Assembly (NCBI GenBank): GCA_028278325.1
Contig: JANQEO010000363.1
Coordinates: 1 to 53,568, forward strand
Direction of reading: 5' to 3'
From: Candidatus Binatia bacterium
GTDB lineage: Bacteria > Desulfobacterota > Binatia > UBA1149 > JAJCZL01
DNA: 53,568 nt
The first letter of the stretch is position 1, and the number at the start of each line of letters is the position of its first letter. Under the pieces are notes generated by a model, which did no database searches, was not told the origin of the DNA, and saw nothing but the letters and a program-made list of their open reading frames with translations. Both the position numbers and the translations under genes were made by a program. This document shows positions 1 to 7,980 of this stretch, in pieces.

Positions 1-1
1 G

Positions 2-100
2 GGGGCAACCGTGATCGCCCAGTTTGCGTGGGAGAATCCTCCATCCTGCGCGCTCGGCGCCATCGGCGGCAGCGATGCTCTTCAGATTGTGATCCAGTAG
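2..100 (+). CDS. 3' end of a secreted-protein gene (partial)
   Basis: An open frame enters from the left edge and stops at TAG 98-100. The 32 visible residues end in DALQIVIQ. This resembles the C-termini of other secreted proteins in the window, such as the beta-helix protein ending HDIVFQ and the small secreted protein ending ISVAKYQ, so it is probably the last strand of an exported beta-rich protein. Function cannot be told from this stub. The gene ends 30 bases before the left terminal repeat of the IS that follows. Confidence 0.55.
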   Translation, partial: GATVIAQFAWENPPSCALGAIGGSDALQIVIQ

Positions 101-129
101 GTCATGGCGCGAACATCGATCCGCTATAT

Positions 130-242
130 GGGTCCAGCGAGTTTCGGACGGCGTTTCTTCGGCTCCAAGTCCCTCGATGATCGGCAGATACGATGTCCTC
201 CCCCGTCCTGATCCGACGGAACGTCCCTGGAGGACCAGATGC
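130..242 (+). repeat. R1 left end, copy A
   Basis: It starts with the terminal repeat GGGTCCAGCGAGTTTCGG and continues through a conserved stretch, GGCAGATACGATGTCCTCC, to CTGGAGGACCAGATG. The same order of blocks recurs at 479-588, 15142-15252 and, more diverged, 25105-25207. Confidence 0.7.
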
Positions 243-326
243 CTGCCGATATGCCCCCTCTCCCCCGTCGCTGGACCAGATCGTCCGCCCAGCCGTGGTC
301 AATCGATCTCCGTCGCATCCACCGCG

Positions 327-462
327 ATGACGACCGCGTGGGGCCGAGCCGCGAGCAAGTCGTCACGCCATCGCCAACGGGCCGAAACTGAGCGCCAGCG
401 CACCGAGCTCGCCCTGCTTCAGCAGGAGATGGCGATCAAGGACGCACGGTGGGCAAACCCTG
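327..462 (+). pseudogene. Duplicated 5' piece of the R1 transposase gene
   Basis: Translation from ATG 327 begins MTTAWGRAASKSSR and runs through the same coiled stretch as the transposase start at 845 (RTELALLxQE...). The similarity breaks off around 462 and is followed 16 bases later by another R1 left end. It is a fragment of about 45 codons with no catalytic part. Confidence 0.6.
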
Positions 463-478
463 TAGGTCCGGTGAAGGC

Positions 479-588
479 GTCCACCGAGTTTCGGACGAAG
501 CTTCGCGCGCACCAAGTTCGTGCGCTGACCGACGGATACGATGTCCTCCTCCGTCCTGATCTGACGGACTCCCTGGAGGGCCAGATGA
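479..588 (+). repeat. R1 left end, copy B (internal to the IS)
   Basis: It starts GTCCACCGAGTTTCGGAC, continues to GGATACGATGTCCTCCTCC and ends CTGGAGGGCCAGATG. It lies inside the composite element, between a truncated transposase start and an inverted transposase fragment. Confidence 0.65.
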
Positions 589-757
589 GGATCTGCATCC
601 GCTGGATCGGGTCGTAGTGGGGTCGCCGGCTCTGGATCAGCGCACGTTTGCCCCCTTCATCGATGCGTCGGAGCCATGACGCGATCGTTTCCTCTGTGAC
701 CAGGAACCGATCTGCGGTTTGCGATGCCGACCAACCTCGGGCTGCCTTCAGCTGCAG
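582..757 (-). pseudogene. Inverted, rearranged fragment of the R1 transposase HTH region
   Basis: The reverse complement matches the helix-turn-helix coding part of the downstream transposase (roughly 1000-1165). The block equivalent to 1000-1038 is placed next to the block equivalent to 1028-1160. Reading the minus strand gives the same residues, including an RRSHDAIVSS-like shadow in both copies. It records an inversion or self-insertion within the element. Confidence 0.6.
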
Positions 758-844
758 CCCGCTGATCAGCCTCCTCTCCCCCGCCGCTGGACCGGAATCG
801 TCCGCTCAGCCGTTATCAACGCCCTCTCGGTGGCGTCCATTGCA

Positions 845-2012
845 ATGACGACGGCTTGGGGCCGGGCAGCGAGCAAGTCGTCACGCCAACGCCAACTGGC
901 CGAGATTGATCGACTGCGCACCGAGCTCGCCCTTCTGACCCAGGAGCTGGAGATGAAGGACGCCCGCTGTGCCAAGCTCCCTGCACGTCGGCGCCCCTTA
1001 TACGACCCGATCCAGCGAATGCAGATCCTCCAGTTGAAGGCAGCCCACGGCTGGTCAGTCTCGCAGACCGCTGAAAGGTTCCTGGTCACGGAAGAGACGA
1101 TCGCATCATGGCTCCGGCGCATCGATGAGGAGGGCGAACACGCGCTGGTCCAGACTGCGGAGCCAGTAAACAAGTTCCCGGACTTCGTCGCGTACCTCGT
1201 GCGGCGTTTGAACCTGATGTGGCCCTGCGCTCGGCAAAGTCCGGATCGCGCAAGTCCTCGCGCGAGCGGGGCTACACATCGGCTCGGCGACGGTAGGCCG
1301 GATGCTCCAGCGGAGGCTGAGCCCAGAGGAGGTCGAAGCCGAATCGGACGTGCCGAACGGTTGGGCCGTCACAGCCAGGTATCCCGGTCACACGTGGCAC
1401 GTCGACCTCACGACGGTGCCGACCTCCGGCGGCTTCTGGGTGCCGTGGATGCCGTTCGCCAAACCTCAACGCTGGCCCTTCTGCTGGTGGGTCGCCGTCG
1501 CCATCGATCACGTCTCGAGGCTCGTCGTCGGCTTCATCGTGTTTCCGCGATGTCCGAGTTCGTTTCAGGTGTGTTCGTTTCTCGGCCACACCCTCAGCAA
1601 GACGAAGACGCCCAAGTACATCATCACGGACAAGGGGAAGCAGTTCTTCTGCCGCGCCTTTAGGCGCTGGTGCGGACGCCGCAGGATCCGACCCCGCTAC
1701 GGAGCAGTCGGCAAGCACGGCAGCATCGCGATCGTCGAGCGATTCATCCGGTCGATGAGATCCGAAGGCACACGCAGGATCTATGTCCCATTGCGACGGG
1801 ATGCGATGCGACGCGAACTTACTCTCTACACGAGGTGGTACAACGCCCATCGTCCACACCGGGGACTAGGTGGTCGTACGCCGCTGGAGGTTTACACAGG
1901 CGTGAAGCCCGCAAACGAGGCACCTCGGTTCGAGCCACGCGCTCGCTGCCTCGGCAAAGCATGTGTCCCGCCCCCGCCGCTCGCGTGCGTGGCAAGCGCG
2001 GCGTCAAGCTAG
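845..2012 (+). pseudogene. R1 transposase: HTH plus DDE integrase core, frameshifted
   Basis: The first frame from ATG 845 gives an N-terminal coiled stretch and a helix-turn-helix (QTAERFLVTEETIASWLRR), then ALVQTAEPVNKFPDFV. Between about 1215 and 1233 the reading must move by +1 to continue as LGKVRIAQVLARAG and the rve/DDE integrase core. That core shows WHVDLTTVP (first Asp), TDKGKQFF (second Asp region) and AIVERFIRSMR (Glu), and it ends at 2012. This architecture is typical of integrase-core transposases common in Planctomycetota. No A-rich slippery heptamer is seen at the shift, so this reads as mutation rather than programmed frameshifting. The ATG at 719 lies upstream of the conserved start and is unlikely to be used. 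Confidence 0.75.
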
Positions 2013-2204
2013 CGGTTGTCGTCGGCAGCGTCGAAGGCCGGCGGCATCTGCCCGTCGTTGAGCTGAAGCTCGCGGCCTGATTCGTCGTCGCTACGGCCCC
2101 GGAGCCGCGGACACGGTGCGCACTCAGTGCCGCGCTGCACGGAAGCGACTGCCGGACCGACTTGGATCCAAGGTCCGAAGCCGCGGTTGCTCCCACGAAG
2201 ACGG

Positions 2205-2258
2205 CGTTCCCGCGACGTGAAACTGCGGCGAAAACGCCGTCCGAAACTCGGTGGACCC
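2205..2258 (+). repeat. R1 right end with hairpin
   Basis: Inner block CGGCGTTCCCGC, a short loop, GCGAAAACGCCG, then the terminal repeat CCGAAACTCGGTGGACCC. The inner part folds as an imperfect hairpin. The same right end stands alone at 12856-12910 and 42061-42117. Confidence 0.7.
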
Positions 2259-2259
2259 G

Positions 2260-2287
2260 TTTAGCGGTGAAGTATGAAACTCGGGGC
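2260..2287 (+). repeat. Solo end of repeat family R3
   Basis: TTAGCGGTGAAGTATGAAACTCGG matches the right end of the full R3 element at 44147-44295 (GCGGTGAAGTATG terminal repeat plus the following GAAACTCGG). It directly adjoins the R1 terminal repeat, so two repeat families meet here. Confidence 0.5.
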
Positions 2288-2326
2288 GTTGAGCCGGACG
2301 TATCGCTCCAGACGTCGGGGGCAGGG

Positions 2327-5215
2327 TCACCTCGTCGTGACCCTGGCGGGACGAAGCCCCAAGTAGTTGGCGCTCATGGCGGGCGCGAAGCTGTAGCGGT
2401 TCGCGGAGCGCACGTCGTGCGCGGCGAAGCTGAAGCTGCCGCCCCGGATCACCACCCGGTCACGGCCGCGGCGCTCGCTCCTCAGACCGTCACCTGGACG
2501 CGGCGTTCGGTCATAGCCAACGAAGCCGTCGCGGCACCATTCCCACACGTTCCCATGCACTTCGTGCAGCCCGAACCCGTTCGCGAGGTAGGCCCCCACA
2601 GGAGCATGCAGCGCGTAGCCGTCATCGAGATCCGGCCACTCCTTGACGTCCGGCCAAACCGCGCCTGCTCGTATCGCTGCCTGATCCGCGATGTTCGCAG
2701 AACCTGGCAGGGAGTCCCGGGTAGCGCCGGTCGACCACGGCGTCGTGGTGCCTGCACGGGCTCCGTACTCCCACTGGGCCTCGGTCGGGAGGGTGAGGCC
2801 CAAGCGCCCCAGGACGCGGTCGCTGTCGATCCAGCTCACCTGCTCCACGGGATGGGCCAGAGTCACCGCTGGGCTTCCCGTCGGGGTGTCGCCCGTTGAG
2901 TACTGACTCGGGTTGGTGCCCGTCGCCCGCAGCCACTGCGCCTGGGTCATCTCGTACTTCGATAGGAAGTAGGCTTTCAACGTGACCTCATGCGGTGGCC
3001 CCTCGCCCGAGTGCGCTCCGGGATCATGATTCGGTCCGCTGGGGTCCTCCTTCTGCGCACCCATCGTGAACGTCCCCGCCGGGATGAGCACGAAGACGAG
3101 CCCCGTCTCCTCGGTCAGCTTCAGCTTCCCGGTAGCGGGATCGCGTTCGGGAACGGTGCCCGTCTCCAGGTGCGCGAACTCCCACAGCCCCGAATCCGGA
3201 TCGGGTCCCAGGGGGACGAGACCAAGTTGCGGCTGCAGGGTGAGGCCCACGTACTTCCTCTTAGTGGCGATGGCTCGGATAGCGTCACGCCACGCTTCGG
3301 CATGGTCGTCGAGGCTGCGCTTCTCGATGGTCCTCGCGCCGTCGAGGCGCGCTTCGACCGCCGCGATCGTCTCGCCGTGCTGGCTGTCGGAAGTGAACGC
3401 CCTTAGAGCACCGACGAACGCCACCAGACGGTCATGACGCCAGCGGTCGCGTGGATCGTCGAACTCGTAGGTCAGCCGCACCTTCAGGACGTTCTCCAAC
3501 TGCGCGCGTTCGTCCTTAATCTCGGAGAGGCGGTCCTCCAGCTTCTCGATGCGCCGCTCGGCGCGCCCCGATGCCGAGTCCTCCAACTCGGCGAGTTGTT
3601 TCTGGATGCGGGCCTCCTCGTCGGCCAGGGCCGCGAGGGCCGATTGCTCCTTCTCGTGCGAGGCACCGTCCTTTGCCTGCGCATCTTCCGACCACGGCAG
3701 CGCGTCGGCGCGCAGCGCGTCGAGATCGGCCTGGAGCGTAGGAAGCAGGTCGGCGATGCGGCGCGCACGGACGAGCCACGCCTCCATGACCTTCGCCTTG
3801 TCCGGGACGGCGGGCCACAGGTCGTCGCACGCTTCGTCCACGAGTTGCTGGAGACGGAACTCGTCCGAGACCCGTTCGTAGGCTGATAGGTTCTCGTCGG
3901 CGCGGTCACGCTCGGTCGCGGTGTCCCGTTCCGCAAGCACCGCCTGACGCCAGAGCACGATGGCGACGACGAGGCCGACGCACACGGCGCATACCGCCAC
4001 CGCGGCCGCCGGGTTGCGCTGCGCCCAACGCCTGACTCGCAGCATGCGCCCGACCGGCTTCGCGTGAATAGGCTCGTAGCTGCGGACGCGTCTGAGTTCG
4101 TCTGCAAGTTCCTTCGCCGTCTGGTACCGGCGGTCCCGGTCCTTCTCCAGTACCGTCTCCAGCACCACCTTCAGCTCGGGAGGGACGTGCGGGTTCAGGC
4201 GTCGAGGATCAGGTGCATTCTGCGTCATGATCCGCTGGTACAGGGCCTCGCGCGTCGGAGCTTCGAACGGACGCTTCAGCGTCAGGCACTCGAACAGCGC
4301 CGCGCCGAGCGAGTAGACGTCGGTGCGGCGGTCGAGACGCAGCCGATGCCCCATCAACTGCTCGGGCGACATGTACGCGGGCGTCCCGAACAGGTCGCCG
4401 GTGCGCGTCAGCGTCTGGAGGTCCATGTCGTCGGAGCGCGCCAAACCGAAGTCGAGAAGGACGGGGTCGCCCTCCTTTGTAACCATGATATTGCCGGGCT
4501 TGATGTCACGGTGGACGACGCCAGCCTCATGGGCCGCGTGGAGCGCGCGAGCCGTCTTTTCGAACAGCGCGATGATCTCAATGATCTCTCGCTTGGTCGC
4601 GCTGCTCGACGACGAGGGTGTCTCGGGAGCGTCGTTCTCGACAGCCGTGTCACCGTCGTCGTCATCGAACAGAATCACCGACGACAGGTCTGCGTCGGTC
4701 GCGCCGCTCGACGAGATGCGCCCTGCCAAAGACTCGCCCTCGACGTATTGCATCGCCATGTACGGGACGCCATCGATCACACCGGCGTCGTGGACGCCGC
4801 AGATGCCGGGGTGGTTGAGCTTGGATGCCACCTCGGCCTCGCGCCGGAAGCGGAGGACCGTGTCCTCCGAGCCGGGACCGAGAGAAGTCAGCACCTTGAG
4901 GGCCACGATCCGGTGCAGGCGGGTGTCCTCGGCTTTGTAGACGGTGCCCTGGCCGCCGCGACCGAGTTCCTCAATGATCCGGTAGGGACCGAGATCAGAG
5001 CCGTCAGCCGGGACATCGGCATCGGGAGTCGGCTCGCCAGCACCAGCCTCGGCCGCGAAGTACTCGCGACCCACGAGATCCTCGTGCTGAGGAAAGAGCC
5101 CCAGGTAATGGCTCAGGGGCCGCACGTTACCAGCATCCCGGTCGTTCCAGTACCGCTCCAGGAACTGCGCCAGAACGTCGTCGGTCGTCGGTGGGTCGGA
5201 GATCGGGTCGGTCAT
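2327..5215 (-). CDS. Membrane Ser/Thr protein kinase with C-terminal FGE-sulfatase-like domain
   Basis: 962 aa from ATG 5215, chosen because GGTGGGGAC lies just upstream and the protein then begins MTDPISDPPT, as in related kinases. The kinase domain spans about 78-370 with GRGGQG (85-90), Lys107, HRD (235-237), DFG (255-257) and GTPAYMSPEQL, so it should be active. An acidic and Ser-rich insert (about 168-208) precedes helix E. A single membrane span lies at about 403-422, then a charged coiled coil (520-580), then an FGE-sulfatase/SUMF1-like fold (705-957; GNVWEWCRD, VIRGGSF). The catalytic cysteine pair of true FGEs is missing, so the outer domain is probably structural or ligand-binding. 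The gene is divergent from an ECF sigma gene 100 bp away; kinase-ECF pairs are known in Planctomycetota and suggest one signalling unit. Confidence 0.92.
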   Translation of the reverse strand: MTDPISDPPTTDDVLAQFLERYWNDRDAGNVRPLSHYLGLFPQHEDLVGREYFAAEAGAGEPTPDADVPADGSDLGPYRIIEELGRGGQGTVYKAEDTRLHRIVALKVLTSLGPGSEDTVLRFRREAEVASKLNHPGICGVHDAGVIDGVPYMAMQYVEGESLAGRISSSGATDADLSSVILFDDDDGDTAVENDAPETPSSSSSATKREIIEIIALFEKTARALHAAHEAGVVHRDIKPGNIMVTKEGDPVLLDFGLARSDDMDLQTLTRTGDLFGTPAYMSPEQLMGHRLRLDRRTDVYSLGAALFECLTLKRPFEAPTREALYQRIMTQNAPDPRRLNPHVPPELKVVLETVLEKDRDRRYQTAKELADELRRVRSYEPIHAKPVGRMLRVRRWAQRNPAAAVAVCAVCVGLVVAIVLWRQAVLAERDTATERDRADENLSAYERVSDEFRLQQLVDEACDDLWPAVPDKAKVMEAWLVRARRIADLLPTLQADLDALRADALPWSEDAQAKDGASHEKEQSALAALADEEARIQKQLAELEDSASGRAERRIEKLEDRLSEIKDERAQLENVLKVRLTYEFDDPRDRWRHDRLVAFVGALRAFTSDSQHGETIAAVEARLDGARTIEKRSLDDHAEAWRDAIRAIATKRKYVGLTLQPQLGLVPLGPDPDSGLWEFAHLETGTVPERDPATGKLKLTEETGLVFVLIPAGTFTMGAQKEDPSGPNHDPGAHSGEGPPHEVTLKAYFLSKYEMTQAQWLRATGTNPSQYSTGDTPTGSPAVTLAHPVEQVSWIDSDRVLGRLGLTLPTEAQWEYGARAGTTTPWSTGATRDSLPGSANIADQAAIRAGAVWPDVKEWPDLDDGYALHAPVGAYLANGFGLHEVHGNVWEWCRDGFVGYDRTPRPGDGLRSERRGRDRVVIRGGSFSFAAHDVRSANRYSFAPAMSANYLGLRPARVTTR

Positions 5216-5315
5216 GTTGTCCCCACCTACGCCGGGGTGGCGGATCGTGGACAGAGAATCGGGAAAAAGCCCGGAGCGGTGACCGGGAACCGCTCGGACT
5301 CTATCCTCTGGTTTC
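5216..5315. promoter_or_regulatory. Divergent promoter region between kinase and ECF sigma genes
   Basis: A 100-bp gap between two outward-facing start codons must hold both promoters. I see no convincing -35/-10 pair, so this is positional inference only. Confidence 0.35.
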
Positions 5316-5921
5316 ATGACGGGGGATCGCAGCGACCTGACCCAGGATCTCGTCCGGCGGGCCCAAGAGGGCGACCGCGAGGGATTCACGCTGCTCTATG
5401 GGCACCTCGCACCCGCTCTGTATACCTGGATCGACCTTCGCCTCTCTCCCGGGATGCGATCCCGGTTGGAGACTGAAGACCTGATGCACGAGGTCTGGTG
5501 GAAGGCGCTCGACGCCTTCGCCACCTTCGACCGGGAGAAGGGCACTTTCAGGGCGTGGCTGTTCACGATTGCGAAGCGCGTGTTCATCAGCTCGCTGAGA
5601 CGAACCGGCGCTGTTCCAGCGCGCGGCTGGCCGCAGGCGACCGCATCGGGGCCGAGCGCCATCCCCGAGTCCGTCACGGACGTCAGCCGCCAAGTCGCTC
5701 GGGACCAGGTCCTCGTGGATGTCGTCGAGGCCCTCCGCGAACTCGACGAGACCGACCGGGCCATTTTCGTCCACTGTGGACTCGAAGGTCGATCCGCGAC
5801 CCGCGTCGCCGCGTTGCTCGACCTGTCCCGGGATGCGGTGCTCAAACGGTGGCAGCGGCTCCGCGAGCGCCTGCGCAAAGATGTCCCCGAAGGTGTGCGG
5901 CTGATCGATGACCTCGCCTGA
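5316..5921 (+). CDS. ECF-type RNA polymerase sigma factor
   Basis: 201 aa from ATG 5316. Region 2 covers about residues 10-85 (EDLMHEVWWKALDAFATFD and FRAWLFTIAKR) and region 4 about 135-190 (ALRELDETDRAIFVHCGLEG, then the helix-turn-helix around VAALLDLSRDAVLKRWQRLR). A Pro/Ala-rich linker joins them. There is no region 1 or 3, as expected for ECF sigmas. No anti-sigma gene follows. The partner is probably the divergent membrane kinase, as in the ECF groups regulated by Ser/Thr kinases; this is inference. The gene ends 30 bp before an R2 repeat. Confidence 0.88.
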   Translation: MTGDRSDLTQDLVRRAQEGDREGFTLLYGHLAPALYTWIDLRLSPGMRSRLETEDLMHEVWWKALDAFATFDREKGTFRAWLFTIAKRVFISSLRRTGAVPARGWPQATASGPSAIPESVTDVSRQVARDQVLVDVVEALRELDETDRAIFVHCGLEGRSATRVAALLDLSRDAVLKRWQRLRERLRKDVPEGVRLIDDLA

Positions 5922-5950
5922 TCACCGTGACCTTCGGTAGTCGCCCTTCC

Positions 5951-6053
5951 GGTAGGTACAATGGCGTACTCAATCGACGTCTAGGCGAACTCCAGGCACC
6001 CATATCCAAGCGAACTCCGAGACGCAGACGGTCCGCTACGGGGACACGCAATG
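5951..6053 (+). repeat. Dispersed repeat R2, copy 1 (interrupted by the IS3-type element)
   Basis: Contains GGTACAATG, then CGAACTCCAGGCACCCATA, then CGAACTCCGAGACGCAGA and GGGGACACGCAATG, all shared with copies at 20495-20616 and 21611-21734. Those copies continue GAGATCAGGACAGTG, but here the sequence changes exactly at the IS terminus (6054). Confidence 0.65.
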
Positions 6054-6798
6054 TGACCTGCCCCCGGCATCGGTGCCAATCCCTGCGTTAGTCCACGGTC
6101 GCTCTCGGACACAGGCATCGTCTGGCGGAGCAGAGCGCAGCCAGACGATGCACGCGCTTCGGGTGCGGGTGGTCTGTACCCCAGCGAGCTGTGTGGCCTG
6201 ACATCGTTGTAGTGACGACGCCAGGACTCGATCACGGCCTTCGCTTCTTCGAGCGTGTAGAAGATCTCTCCGTTCAACAGCCGTCCCTGAGCTTGCCATT
6301 GAAGCTCTCGATGTAGCCGTTCTCCCACGGGCTGCCCGGCTCGATGAACAGCGTGTTCACGCCGACTCGACGTAGCCAACGCCTCACCGCCGTTGCCGTG
6401 TATTCGGGCCCGTTGTCCGACCTGATGTGGTCGGGCACACCACATCGGACGAAGAGTTCAGCCAGGCGACAGAGCACGTCCTCCGAGTTTAGCCGTCGCC
6501 CCACGTCGATCGACAGGCACTCCCGGGTGTACTCATCCATCAAGGTCAGCAAGCGGACGGGCCTTCCGTCATGCGTCCGACACTGCACGAAGTCGTAGGA
6601 CCAGACGTGGTCCCGGCGCTCTGGCCGTAGCCGGATGCAAGAGCCGTCGTTCAGCCACAGCCGGCCGCGTTTCGGCTGCTTCTTTGGGACCTTCAGCCCC
6701 TCTTCGCGCCAGATGCGCTCCACACGCTTGTGATTCACCGGCCATCCCTCGCGACGTAGCAGCCACGTGCGTTCCGACGAGTGCATCTTGCGGGCCAT
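5981..6798 (-). pseudogene. IS3-family OrfB transposase (integrase core), frameshifted
   Basis: From ATG 6798 the product shows the HTH_21 region (VNHKRVERIWREEGLKVP), RGRLWLNDGSC, HVWSYDFVQCRTHDG (first Asp of the DDE triad), RSDNGPEYTA (second Asp) and PGSPWENGYIESFNGKLRD (Glu). Near 6275-6300 the frame changes, and the tail continues in another frame as LLNGEIFYTLEEAKAVI...HYNDVRPHSSLGYRPPAPE, the usual OrfB end. The second frame then runs past the IS end to 5981. The shift and the missing OrfA make it non-functional. The sequence is closest to the IS407-type group from memory of the family motif. Confidence 0.8.
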
Positions 6799-6865
6799 CC
6801 CTATCCTCCTGGTTGCGGCCCAGATCCTAAGCTTGGATCCGGACCCGGTTCAGGGGGTCAGGTCA
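6054..6865 (-). mobile_element. Truncated IS3-family element lacking orfA
   Basis: The ends are TGACCTGCCCCC at 6054 and, inverted, TGACCTGACCCCC ending at 6865: near-identical inverted repeats of about 13 bp. The 812 bp between them hold only an orfB-type transposase. In IS407-like members orfA would lie between 6798 and the right end, but only 67 bp remain, so orfA has been lost by deletion. The flanks (AATG left, GGCC right) show no duplicated target, also consistent with rearrangement. Confidence 0.7.
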
Positions 6866-6917
6866 GGGCCGAAACATCGACACAGTCCATACTCCAGCGT
6901 CTCTCGGCCGAAAAGGT

Positions 6918-6964
6918 GACCGAGACACGACACTCACCGTGAAAGGCGAGCGTGTGTCTCGGTC
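6918..6964. terminator. Strong hairpin downstream of the HDOD gene
   Basis: GACCGAGACAC (6918-6928) and GTGTCTCGGTC (6954-6964) form an 11-bp perfect stem around a 25-nt loop. It lies 70 bp beyond the stop of the minus-strand HDOD gene. There is no T-run, so its role as a terminator is uncertain. Confidence 0.4.
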
Positions 6965-7033
6965 GAGTTGTTGCGTTAGCGATTGAAGTAGAGCGTCACG
7001 GTTGACTGGTCTTCGCGCTGACAGCGTTGGCGT

Positions 7034-7885
7034 TCACGCAACAGGCCCACTCGCAAACAAGCCAAGATGCTCGCACTCACGATCCGCCTGTTCGCAGATC
7101 GCGGTCTGCAGCTCAGCTATGGCATCTTCATCCAGTTCGACTCCGAGGACGTCATCCTCCACGCCCCCGGGTAGTTTCAAATCTACGTTCTCGGCTGACG
7201 CCAGTTTCTCAAAACCGGTGTCCTCGAGAACGATTGCGAGGCGTACTGAGCGGACTAGTGTCGGAGCCGTGAGGTTCTGGGGTAGTTCGTCCTCGTCGTG
7301 GTGCGCAATCACCTCGCGAAGGTCCTGAGGAAAAGCGCCGCCGTCTGCGACGAACTCACCGGCACGTACATGGTCGAGTCCGAACAGGTCACGTTCGAGT
7401 GCGAGCCGCTCGGGGCGCTCTGACGGTGCTCGTTCGATTAGCTGTCTGTAGGCATCCGGGTCACTTACCGCGAGCGCTAGCAGACCAACGTTGTGGAGCA
7501 TTCCAGCGACGAAAGCAGCATCGGCTGGTACTTGTGTTTGCGGGCATCGCCGACACAACTCACGCGCGGCGACGGCCACGAACACGTTTCTCCGCCACAG
7601 CTCTCTAAGTTCGTCAGTGGTTGGAGCGAGCACCTTGACCAGATAGCTACCCAGCACGAGAGCCACATAGCGGGAGGCGCCGACCCTCATCATGGCCTCC
7701 ACGAGGCTCTCGCACGGCTCTGATCCACTCAGCGCAGCCGAGTTGGCGAGCCGAAACGCTTCAGCCGAGAGTCCCGGATCGCTGGCAATCGAGGCCATCA
7801 CTTCTTCGAAGTACTGCGGGTCGTCCGGCCGTGCGCTTGCGAGGCGCGTAACCGCGGCTGACAGAAAAGGGACCTGGGGGTTCAT
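7034..7885 (-). CDS. HDOD-domain protein
   Basis: 283 aa from ATG 7885, which has GAGG 8 nt upstream. An in-frame ATG at 7924 also has GAGGG at a workable distance, so the start is unresolved. The HDOD fold is visible through SDPGLSAEAFRLANSA, MMRVGASRYVALVLGSYLV, FVAGMLHNVGLLALA and LFGLDHVRAGEFVAD. As usual for HDOD, only parts of the HD metal motif remain. The family is linked to signalling and regulation rather than a proven enzymatic reaction. The C-terminus is acidic. The gene lies 95 bp downstream of an HTH gene on the same strand and may be co-transcribed with it. Confidence 0.8.
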   Translation of the reverse strand: MNPQVPFLSAAVTRLASARPDDPQYFEEVMASIASDPGLSAEAFRLANSAALSGSEPCESLVEAMMRVGASRYVALVLGSYLVKVLAPTTDELRELWRRNVFVAVAARELCRRCPQTQVPADAAFVAGMLHNVGLLALAVSDPDAYRQLIERAPSERPERLALERDLFGLDHVRAGEFVADGGAFPQDLREVIAHHDEDELPQNLTAPTLVRSVRLAIVLEDTGFEKLASAENVDLKLPGGVEDDVLGVELDEDAIAELQTAICEQADRECEHLGLFASGPVA

Positions 7886-7980
7886 GAAATCCGCCTCTAC
7901 AGTCGAGTTGATACTCGACTGCATCGATAGAACGTACCCTCAGACTGAAGCTCGTGCCCTGGTTTTGCGGTGAGCGAGGT

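Larger units (their letters stand above)
130..2258 (+). mobile_element. Damaged insertion sequence with 27-bp terminal inverted repeats (family R1)
   Basis: The element is bounded by inverted repeats at 130-156 and 2232-2258 that match at 26 of 27 positions (core GTCCASCGAGTTTCGGAC). It carries an integrase-type transposase in two frames (845-2012). The left part is scrambled: a second left end begins at 479, the transposase start is duplicated at 327-462, and an inverted piece of its helix-turn-helix region lies at 582-757. No target-site duplication is obvious (left flank ...CTATAT, right flank CGTTTA...). It looks like a dead IS that took a partial copy of itself. Isolated ends of the same family occur at 12856-12910, 15142-15252, 25105-25207 and 42061-42117. 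Confidence 0.7.

Noticed and set aside
1205..1240. Programmed ribosomal frameshift in the R1 transposase
   Set aside because: The change is +1 (or -2) at GGCCCTGCGCTCGGC, with no A-rich slippery site or downstream pseudoknot recognised. The element is otherwise heavily damaged.
2327..3000. Diversity-generating retroelement target (FGE-like C-terminal domain)
   Set aside because: FGE/C-type-lectin-like tails are typical DGR targets, but no template repeat or complete reverse transcriptase is present. The only RT-like trace is 12 kb away and is a short C-terminal fragment.
4064..5476. Plus-strand 470-codon open frame opposite the kinase gene
   Set aside because: It is antisense to a kinase with all catalytic motifs. 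Its Arg/His/Val-rich composition is typical of a shadow frame in high-GC DNA.
6866..7033. Continuation of repeat R2 on the far side of the IS3-type element
   Set aside because: The bases after 6865 do not match GAGATCAGGACAGTG or the following part of the other R2 copies.
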